This document shows, piece after piece, positions 1 to 4,737 of a stretch of 8,184 nt of DNA. The DNA is from Nitrospinota bacterium (GTDB lineage Bacteria; Nitrospinota_A; UBA7883; JACRLM01), in assembly GCA_015231995.1 (NCBI GenBank), contig JADGAO010000034.1:5965-14148 (forward strand). Reading direction: 5' to 3'. The notes under the pieces were generated by a model. The model made no database searches. It was not told the origin of the DNA and saw nothing but the letters and a program-made list of their open reading frames with translations. The translations under genes and the position numbers were made by a program. Every line of letters starts with the position of its first letter. Position 1 is the first letter of the stretch.

Positions 1-1
1 A

Positions 2-1093
2 ATGAAAGACCTTCTCGCAAAACCGGCTGTGAAAATCGTGATGATCCTTGCGGGGATCGCGCTCTTTTTCTGGTTCGTGTACGCGGCGAGGGTTGCGTTA
101 TACCCGTTCATCATCGCCCTGGCTTTCGCATACATCCTCGACCCGGTGGTGGACAGGATGGAAAAAACCGGCCTGGGCAGGACTTCGTCCGTCGTCATCC
201 TTCTCGGCGTTTTTTTCGCCATCCTCATCCTGGCGATCGCCCTGCTCATCCCGATAATCGTGGGCCAGGTGGAAGCGATGGTCAACAACGTCCCGCGCTA
301 CGCCGAACTGGTGAAAGAAAAAGCCATGCCGATAATCGAACGTATCCCGGAGATGGATCGGGCCAAGGTGGAGGAATCGGTCAAACAGGCCATGGCGGCG
401 CTTGGCGACATCCCGCTAAAAGTCCTCAAATCAAGTTCCGGCGCGGTGTGGGCGGGCATAACCAACGTGGCGCTGTTCCTGCTCGGGCTGTTGAACCTCG
501 TCATAATCCCGGTCGCCACATTTTACCTGCTCAAGGATTTCGACATACTGGTGGCGAAGATAGCGAGCCGTGTGCCTCCGAGGCACAAGCCGGGCGTCAC
601 CCGGTTTTTCGGCAAGCTCGACGCGGCATTGGGCGCGTTCGTTCGCGGCCAGTTGACAGTGGCCGTGACGATGGGCTCTGTTTACGCCACTGGCCTATTC
701 CTTATCGGCGCGCCGATGGGCGTGTTGATCGGGCTTACGGCTGGGCTTGCCAACATCGTCCCATACCTGCCGATAGTGGTCGGGTTGCTACCGGCTCTTG
801 CGCTTACATACCTGCAATATTCCGACTGGAGCCATGTGGCGATGGTGGCCGGGCTGTTCGTGTTCGGGCAGGCGCTGGAGGGGTTTGTGATAACGCCAAG
901 GACTCTGGAGAAGGCCGTGGGGCTTCATCCTGTCGCGGTGATGGCGTCCATACTGATGGGAGCCGCATTTTTCGGTTTCATCGGAATCCTGCTGGCTGTG
1001 CCGGCCGCCGCCGTGATAAAAGTGGCGTTGATGGAAATGGACGACGCTTACCTTGCGTCGTCTCTCTTCAAGGGCGCCGAAGACGAAGTTTGA
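2..1093 (+). CDS. AI-2E/PerM family membrane transporter
   Basis: This is a 363-residue polytopic inner-membrane protein, close to the usual 340-370 residues of the AI-2E transporter (PerM/YdiK/TqsA) family. Hydrophobic segments lie near residues 10-30, 33-48, 62-90, 152-177, 218-236, 238-270, 278-296 and 306-342. A soluble helical stretch (about 90-150) sits between the third and fourth, as is typical. Family signatures include RGQ at 215-217, NIVPYLP at 251-257 and the C-terminal block from EGFVITP (293-299) through VGLHPV to the GFIGILLAVP-type end (325-334). Members have been linked to autoinducer-2 export or Na+/H+ antiport, but the substrate cannot be read from sequence. The ATG at position 2 starts directly before the first membrane helix and looks real. 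Only one base upstream is visible, so its ribosome-binding site cannot be checked. The last 46 bp overlap the convergent protease gene. Confidence 0.9.
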   Translation: MKDLLAKPAVKIVMILAGIALFFWFVYAARVALYPFIIALAFAYILDPVVDRMEKTGLGRTSSVVILLGVFFAILILAIALLIPIIVGQVEAMVNNVPRYAELVKEKAMPIIERIPEMDRAKVEESVKQAMAALGDIPLKVLKSSSGAVWAGITNVALFLLGLLNLVIIPVATFYLLKDFDILVAKIASRVPPRHKPGVTRFFGKLDAALGAFVRGQLTVAVTMGSVYATGLFLIGAPMGVLIGLTAGLANIVPYLPIVVGLLPALALTYLQYSDWSHVAMVAGLFVFGQALEGFVITPRTLEKAVGLHPVAVMASILMGAAFFGFIGILLAVPAAAVIKVALMEMDDAYLASSLFKGAEDEV

Positions 1094-1731
1094 CCGCTTT
1101 CTATCAGCGTATCGTCCGCGCCATCGCCGAATATGACCACCCCTTCCCTCATGTTAATCTCGAACCGGAACAGCGAGAGAAAATTCATCCCGACGATAAC
1201 GCTCACAGGCCCGCGCCCGGGAAAATCCATTATGGCGGCCATCACATCGCTCGCTTTGGCCGGGCCGACTTTCACGCTTTTCAACATGACGACAGGAGCG
1301 CTCACCCGTCCGTTCTGTGTGTGAAAGCCCCGCCTCTCCGCGCCTTTCACATCCACGCCAAGAGCCAGCGCAAGTTTTGTCGTAATCACCGTAAGCTCCG
1401 AACCGGTGTCAATCCACGCGCCGCGTTCGACGGTTTCGCCGATCAACGCCTGCACAGCCACCATCCCGCCTGACGGGTCGAACCGGACGACCCGCTCTTT
1501 TTCGAGAGGCGCGGGTTTGGGCGCGGCAGGCTCCGGCGCTGGTTCCGCCACGGTGGAATATTTCATGGGAACGGAGAAGGAACGATACTTCGCCGGGACA
1601 TCCTCCCGCCTGCTGGTTATATGGACGGCGCCGGATTCATCCGTCCACCGCCACACGCTATCGCGCTCCGCAAAAGCGGCGTGACAGCAGACGACCTGCG
1701 CGGAGGCGATTAGAAAATATATCCACCGCAT
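1048..1731 (-). CDS. Secreted DUF4124 + retropepsin-like aspartic protease
   Basis: The 227-residue protein has a Sec signal peptide at residues 1-21, with predicted cleavage after the AFA motif. A short DUF4124-like segment follows (about 26-50: VWRWTDESGAVHITS, then DVPAKYR). Next come a Pro/Ala-rich linker (62-76) and a clan AA retropepsin-type domain (about 80-202). The catalytic motif DTGS is at 108-111, in the context WIDTGSELTVI. The late-domain block VIVGMNFLSLFRFEIN is at 178-193. Single-domain proteases of this type work as homodimers, since each chain gives one aspartate. The expected location is the periplasm or envelope surface. The ATG is 2 bp past the rlpA stop, so the two genes are probably co-transcribed. 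I see no good Shine-Dalgarno sequence, which suggests coupled translation. The substrate is unknown, and the protein could be an inactive binding domain, although the active-site motif is intact. Its final 15 codons overlap the opposing membrane-protein gene. Confidence 0.85.
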   Translation of the reverse strand: MRWIYFLIASAQVVCCHAAFAERDSVWRWTDESGAVHITSRREDVPAKYRSFSVPMKYSTVAEPAPEPAAPKPAPLEKERVVRFDPSGGMVAVQALIGETVERGAWIDTGSELTVITTKLALALGVDVKGAERRGFHTQNGRVSAPVVMLKSVKVGPAKASDVMAAIMDFPGRGPVSVIVGMNFLSLFRFEINMREGVVIFGDGADDTLIESGQTSSSAPLKRDDAR

Positions 1732-1733
1732 CG

Positions 1734-2507
1734 TCAGTCGGCGATGATGAACGATCCCGGATAGCCATTATCCTTGAGCGTGGCGAGCGACGCCCTGGCG
1801 GAATCCATGTCGCCGAACGGCCCGACCTGCACCCTTGTCAGGCGTGTCCCGTCAGGCGCAGTGTGGGGTTGAAGACGCACTTTGTGGTTCAAGGCGGTCA
1901 ACGACTCCCGTGTTCTCTGCGCGTTGGCCGGATCCGCAAACGCCCCAGCCTGCGCGTAGAAGACGCCGTGGTTGAAGTCGGGCAGTGGTCTTGACGGGAC
2001 TGGCGCTCCGCCTTCGCCGGCTTTGCCCTCCGCCAGCGCAACGACACGCACACGCGTGGTTCCAGAGCCGACAATCTCAAGCTTCTTCGCGGACCCGTAG
2101 GAGAGGTCGATGATCCTGTCCGCAACAAACGGCCCCCGGTCGTTTATGCGGGTGACAAGTTTGCTACCGTTGTCCAGCCGCGTCACTTCCACCATCGTGC
2201 CGAGCGGCAATGTTTTATGCGCGGCTGTGACGCCGTGCATGTCGTAAATCTCCCCGTTGGCCGTCGGCTTGCCGTGAAAATCTTTACCGTACCAGGAGGC
2301 AATGCCGGTCTCCTCGTACCCGTATGCGTCGGAAAGCGGATAATACATCACGCCGCCGATAGTGTAAGGCCGGACGCTTTTCAACGCGCCAGTGGCTTGT
2401 GGAGCCTTCTCGACCACGCCCACCTGTTTTTTTATCCGCTCCTTCGAAGCGCACGCCGGGAAAAAGAGGGCTATGGCCGCCACAAGAATTAACGCCGTAT
2501 GTTTCAC
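1734..2507 (-). CDS. rlpA: RlpA septal-ring lipoprotein / lytic transglycosylase
   Basis: The 257-residue lipoprotein has a type II signal peptide ending in lipobox FPAC, with lipidated Cys19. The RlpA double-psi beta-barrel spans about 68-158 and contains GIASWYGKDFHGKPTANGE, the AAHKTLPLGT block and INDRGPF (121-127, with the conserved Asp123). A C-terminal SPOR domain follows (about 181-255: FYAQAGAF through RVQVGPF). RlpA proteins sit in the outer membrane and bind denuded peptidoglycan through SPOR at division septa. Some, such as the Pseudomonas protein, cleave naked glycan strands as lytic transglycosylases. I chose the GTG at 2507 because a near-perfect AGGAGGG lies 4 nt upstream and the signal peptide starts immediately. 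The frame stays open for 93 more codons upstream to 2786, but that extension would hide the lipoprotein signal and runs antisense to a DUF4911 gene. It probably heads an operon with the protease gene. Confidence 0.92.
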   Translation of the reverse strand: MKHTALILVAAIALFFPACASKERIKKQVGVVEKAPQATGALKSVRPYTIGGVMYYPLSDAYGYEETGIASWYGKDFHGKPTANGEIYDMHGVTAAHKTLPLGTMVEVTRLDNGSKLVTRINDRGPFVADRIIDLSYGSAKKLEIVGSGTTRVRVVALAEGKAGEGGAPVPSRPLPDFNHGVFYAQAGAFADPANAQRTRESLTALNHKVRLQPHTAPDGTRLTRVQVGPFGDMDSARASLATLKDNGYPGSFIIAD

Positions 2508-2511
2508 TATT

Positions 2512-2518
2512 CCCTCCT
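2512..2518 (-). promoter_or_regulatory. Strong Shine-Dalgarno site of rlpA
   Basis: Read on the minus strand, AGGAGGG is followed by AATA and then the GTG start. This is the best ribosome-binding site in the window. It decides the rlpA start in favour of GTG at 2507 rather than the upstream ATG at 2786. Confidence 0.85.
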
Positions 2519-2529
2519 GTTGAGTTAGA

Positions 2530-2558
2530 ATTGTCGTGGAACAATGAGCGTGATTCAA
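2530..2558 (-). promoter_or_regulatory. Possible sigma70-type promoter for rlpA
   Basis: On the minus strand TTGAAT (2558-2553) is followed after exactly 17 nt by GACAAT (2535-2530). Each hexamer matches 4 of 6 consensus positions. It ends about 22 bp before the rlpA GTG, leaving room for the AGGAGGG site. It lies partly inside the first codons of the divergent DUF4911 gene. The match was found by eye only and chance similarity is quite possible. Confidence 0.3.
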
Positions 2559-2807
2559 CATAAAACAAGTTTCCCCGTGGATCGTGGCATATCCGTATGC
2601 CACAGGATTCTTTTGCAGATCAACCCCGCCGACATCGCGTGGCTCGTCAACGTTATCGAAAGCTACGAGGCCATCGCCGTTCCGCGAACCATTGACCAGA
2701 AGGAAGGGATAATGGAGTTGCTGGTTGCGCCGGATTACGTGGACGAAGCCATCGCCCTCGTCGAATCGCTCAGCGCGGAGATGCATGTCCGAATCCTGAA
2801 AAAATAA
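2544..2807 (+). CDS. DUF4911 domain protein
   Basis: This is a small 87-residue soluble protein with no signal peptide or membrane segment. From about residue 24 it matches my memory of DUF4911: LQINPADIAWLVNVIESYE, then a PRTIDQKEGIMELLVAP stretch, and a C-terminal helix and strand ending in VRILKK. The pattern of helix, strand (Ile/Glu/Leu-rich) and helix suggests a compact alpha/beta fold. The family is small, of unknown function, and I recall it mainly from Deltaproteobacteria and related phyla. The gene is divergent from rlpA, with 36 bp between starts, and runs tail to tail into the LEA14 gene with a 9-bp gap. The ATG at 2544 has only a weak upstream purine stretch (TGGAA). The in-frame GTG two codons later is an alternative start. 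No function should be assigned. Confidence 0.75.
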   Translation: MSVIQHKTSFPVDRGISVCHRILLQINPADIAWLVNVIESYEAIAVPRTIDQKEGIMELLVAPDYVDEAIALVESLSAEMHVRILKK

Positions 2808-2816
2808 CCCGCCGCA

Positions 2817-3455
2817 TCAAAGCGTCTTCTCGCAGTTGTAAGGGAACGTTATCTCCCCAACCGCCGTGTCGAACGTCATATTGCCGGTGACGGACAGTTT
2901 CGCCCCTTTTTTCACAATGCCGCCCAGGACATGCCCGATAAGCTCCCGCGTGAAAACCCGGAGGGGCAGTTCCACCACCCTGCCCTCGCCTGGCTTAAAG
3001 GCAAGCTCCCCGTTTTTCCCATCCATTTGCCCTGTAGCGGCGATTCTGCCATCCACAAGGAAAGCGTATGTGACACTTGTCATCGAAAGAGTAAAACCGT
3101 TTTTATTCTCCAGATAAAGCTGGATCGTCAGCGAAAGATATTCGTCGCGGCTGGAAGAAGGAACCCCTACGACTGCGCCCAACAACTCCCTGGCAAGCGT
3201 CAATCCCTGCCTGGCCGGGTCGTCCATTCGGACGTCTTCGAGTTTGATGAGCGTGTTGTCCGAAACCTTTTTGGCGGCTCCCGCGCAGGAGATGATGGCG
3301 GCTGTCGCCAGCGCTATGGCGAAAAACCCGATCAGCGCAGGGAAACTTTTGTAGGGGCGACCCGGTGGGTCGCCCTTCCCGATCCGGGCGACCAACCGGG
3401 TCGCCCCTACAGCAGAACGTCTATCGAAACCGATGATTTTATTTTCCAGCCTCAA
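2817..3455 (-). CDS. LEA14-like (WHy domain) lipoprotein, palindrome in its 5' end
   Basis: The predicted product is a 212-residue envelope lipoprotein with a LEA type 2 / water-stress (WHy) domain. A hydrophobic helix at about 38-54 ends in lipobox AIISC (Cys57). The domain spans about 70-208 and shows the family pattern: LTIQLYLENKNGF (109-121, the NPN-like turn), VTYAFLVDGRIAATGQ, and a late GEITFPY strand. LEA14-type proteins are associated with stress or outer-membrane roles in bacteria, but no specific ligand is known. The TTG at 3455 is the furthest start before an in-frame TGA and has poor Shine-Dalgarno support. Codons 16-35 come entirely from a 60-bp palindrome. A TTG inside it (3393-3395) is an alternative start, preceded by a GGGG run, and would give 192 residues. 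There is no usual ATG or GTG between the palindrome and the signal helix. The gene lies 40 bp after lpxA and is probably co-transcribed with it. Confidence 0.75.
   Translation of the reverse strand: MRLENKIIGFDRRSAVGATRLVARIGKGDPPGRPYKSFPALIGFFAIALATAAIISCAGAAKKVSDNTLIKLEDVRMDDPARQGLTLARELLGAVVGVPSSSRDEYLSLTIQLYLENKNGFTLSMTSVTYAFLVDGRIAATGQMDGKNGELAFKPGEGRVVELPLRVFTRELIGHVLGGIVKKGAKLSVTGNMTFDTAVGEITFPYNCEKTL
3351..3410. repeat. 60-bp near-perfect palindrome (REP/MITE-like element)
   Basis: Two 25-bp arms (3351-3375 and 3386-3410) are inverted copies with a single mismatch, at the base pair involving 3394. They flank a 10-nt centre (3376-3385). The flanking T (3350) and A (3411) extend the pairing by one base. 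Each arm is itself a smaller hairpin: GGGCGACCC, a 3-nt loop and GGGTCGCCC at 3355-3375, with the equivalent at 3386-3406 carrying one mismatch. The element can therefore fold as one long hairpin or as two adjacent ones. GTAGGGGCGACCC-type ends are, from memory, a dispersed repeat common in uncultured bacterial genomes. Only one copy occurs in this window. It lies between the lpxA stop and the lipoprotein signal helix, inside the reading frame, with no frame shift. Confidence 0.9.
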
Positions 3456-3495
3456 CGATTGAGCTCAAAATCCAATTTCAACTTCGGAATCCCGG

Positions 3496-4296
3496 CTAAT
3501 CGCTCTGCGCCGCTTCCTTTTCCCGTCCGCCGCCGAGCGTAAGCCCGCGTTTCGAGCTTCTTGCGAACTCGACAAGATTCTTCACCGGGGCAGACAGCTC
3601 CACGGTTTCCTCTATGACGCGAGCCGCCTCGGATATCGGCAATCCCGACCGCGCCAGAATATGAAACGCTTTTTTTAGCGCGAGCCGCTCCGCCGGTTTG
3701 ACGCCCCGTTTCCTGAGCGCGTAAACATTAAGCCCATACGCCTGCGCCGGGGAGCCTGCCACTGTGAAATACGGCGGCACATCCTGCGATATCCTGCTCA
3801 TGCCGCCAACCATCGCCATCGTCCCTATCCGCGCGAACTGGTGTATGGCCGTAGCGCCGCCTATCACCGCAAAGTCGCCGACCTCCACATGCCCGGCGAA
3901 TCCCGCGAACGACGTGAGCGTAACCTCTCGGCCCATCTTGCAGTCGTGGGCGATGTGCGTCTGCGTCATCACATAACACTCCGGGCCGATGACCGTTGCT
4001 CCGTCTTCGTACATGGATCTGTGCACGACGGTAAGCTCGTTTACGAACGCCCCAGCGCCTATCTCCACCCATGACGGAACGCTCTTCCATGCGTAAACCT
4101 GCGGGTCGCCGCCGATGATTGTGTTGGCCCCGATCTTCACCCCTTCGGAGGCGCGGGTCCAGTTCATGCTCACCCGCTCCCCGATCACACAACCTTTTGC
4201 AAGCGTTACGTTGGGGCCAATTATGCTAAAAGGGCCGATCACAACGTCCGGGCTTATCTGCGCCTTGGGATCAACTATCGCCGTTGGATGGATCAC
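3496..4296 (-). CDS. lpxA: LpxA, acyl-ACP--UDP-GlcNAc O-acyltransferase (divergent)
   Basis: LpxA is the cytoplasmic trimeric acyltransferase of the first lipid A step: it moves a 3-hydroxyacyl chain from ACP to the 3-position of UDP-GlcNAc. The product is 266 residues (E. coli has 262). A left-handed beta-helix of hexapeptide repeats covers about 1-185 and a helical C-terminal domain about 198-256, ending in SSKRGL. Aligned from memory with E. coli, the active-site histidines are kept: His114, His117 (catalytic base, in AHDC), His136 (AGHV) and His152 (HQF). Gly165 matches the E. coli acyl-length residue Gly173. The segment after Ile61 is unusual: about six residues shorter, with QVYAW instead of QDLKY. 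The GTG at 4296 was chosen because GGAG lies 9 nt upstream and MIHPTAIV is the normal N-terminus. The frame is open 19 codons further up, inside fabZ. The gap after fabZ is 4 bp. Confidence 0.9.
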   Translation of the reverse strand: MIHPTAIVDPKAQISPDVVIGPFSIIGPNVTLAKGCVIGERVSMNWTRASEGVKIGANTIIGGDPQVYAWKSVPSWVEIGAGAFVNELTVVHRSMYEDGATVIGPECYVMTQTHIAHDCKMGREVTLTSFAGFAGHVEVGDFAVIGGATAIHQFARIGTMAMVGGMSRISQDVPPYFTVAGSPAQAYGLNVYALRKRGVKPAERLALKKAFHILARSGLPISEAARVIEETVELSAPVKNLVEFARSSKRGLTLGGGREKEAAQSD

Positions 4297-4300
4297 GCCC

Positions 4301-4732
4301 CTACGCTCCAACCATCGCCGTGAAATCGGATTCGCAAGCGAGCTCGTCCCCAACCTTCGCGGTGGCGCTAACCTTCCACACCTTGCTCCGGGCTTTCGTG
4401 ATGATTATCTCTATTATCAGGGTGTCCCCCGGAACGACTGGCCTGCGGAACCTGGCTCCGTCTATTCCGGCGAAGAAGATTATCTTGCCCCTGTCTTCGG
4501 GTGACGAGTATGTGGCAAGAGTGGCCGCCGCCTGCGCCATCGCCTCTATTATCAGCACACCCGGCATAACCGGCCTGCCCGGGAAATGTCCGGGGAAAAA
4601 ATACTCCGACCCCGTGACGTTCTTTATCGCCACGGCGCGTTTGAACGGCTCGATTTCCGTAATCCTGTCTATAAGCAGGAACGGATGCCTGTGCGGTATG
4701 TATTGTCCCAACTCGTGATGCTCTATAACCAC
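4301..4732 (-). CDS. fabZ: FabZ, 3-hydroxyacyl-ACP dehydratase
   Basis: This 143-residue hotdog-fold enzyme of type II fatty-acid synthesis dehydrates (3R)-hydroxyacyl-ACP in the cytoplasm. That places it at the branch point where the same intermediates are drawn off by LpxA and LpxD. Diagnostic motifs are IPHRHPFLLIDR (12-23), then FFPGHFPGRPVMPGVLIIEA (45-64). Catalytic His49 and Glu63 correspond to His54 and Glu68 of E. coli FabZ. The sequence ends with the usual strand-rich region. The GTG at 4732 starts 5 bp after the lpxD stop, and GAGGAG encoded by the last lpxD codons lies 8 nt upstream. Its own final codons supply the GGAG that serves lpxA. The order lpxD-fabZ-lpxA is the same as in E. 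coli. I see nothing unusual in the protein. Confidence 0.96.
   Translation of the reverse strand: MVIEHHELGQYIPHRHPFLLIDRITEIEPFKRAVAIKNVTGSEYFFPGHFPGRPVMPGVLIIEAMAQAAATLATYSSPEDRGKIIFFAGIDGARFRRPVVPGDTLIIEIIITKARSKVWKVSATAKVGDELACESDFTAMVGA
4306..4309 (-). promoter_or_regulatory. Shine-Dalgarno site of lpxA inside fabZ
   Basis: Minus-strand GGAG from the penultimate codons of fabZ lies 9 nt before the lpxA GTG at 4296. It supports that start. An AGGGG run nearer the GTG is too close to be the main site. Confidence 0.6.
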
Positions 4733-4737
4733 GCGAC

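Noticed and set aside
448..1473. Plus-strand open frame of 341 codons
   Set aside because: It lies out of frame over the membrane-protein gene and antisense to the protease gene. The composition is Arg/Gly/His-rich and no domain is recognisable.
2503..2531. Plus-strand promoter for DUF4911 (TTCACT-17-TAGAAT)
   Set aside because: It would leave a leader of only about 6 nt before the ATG with no Shine-Dalgarno sequence. It is too weak to list as a feature and is kept only as a remark.
2508..2786. N-terminal extension of RlpA starting at 2786
   Set aside because: A strong AGGAGGG site and a complete lipoprotein signal peptide start at GTG 2507. The extension is antisense to a DUF4911 gene and has no recognisable domain.
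3351..3410. Rho-independent terminator of lpxA
   Set aside because: The stem is strong, but there is no downstream T-tract on the minus strand and the lipoprotein reading frame runs through it.
2931..3542. Plus-strand open frame of 203 codons across the palindrome
   Set aside because: It is the shadow of the LEA14 gene. It resembles other hypothetical proteins only through the palindrome's VGATR...GRPY peptide.
4296..4304. A second partial copy of the repeat end (GTAGGGGCG) at the fabZ-lpxA junction
   Set aside because: Only nine bases match, and they are explained by the fabZ stop codon and lpxA start. There is no inverted arm.
4297..4353. LpxA start at 4353, inside fabZ
   Set aside because: The extra 19 residues have no LpxA similarity, and the GTG at 4296 gives the normal MIHPTA start with a well-placed GGAG.
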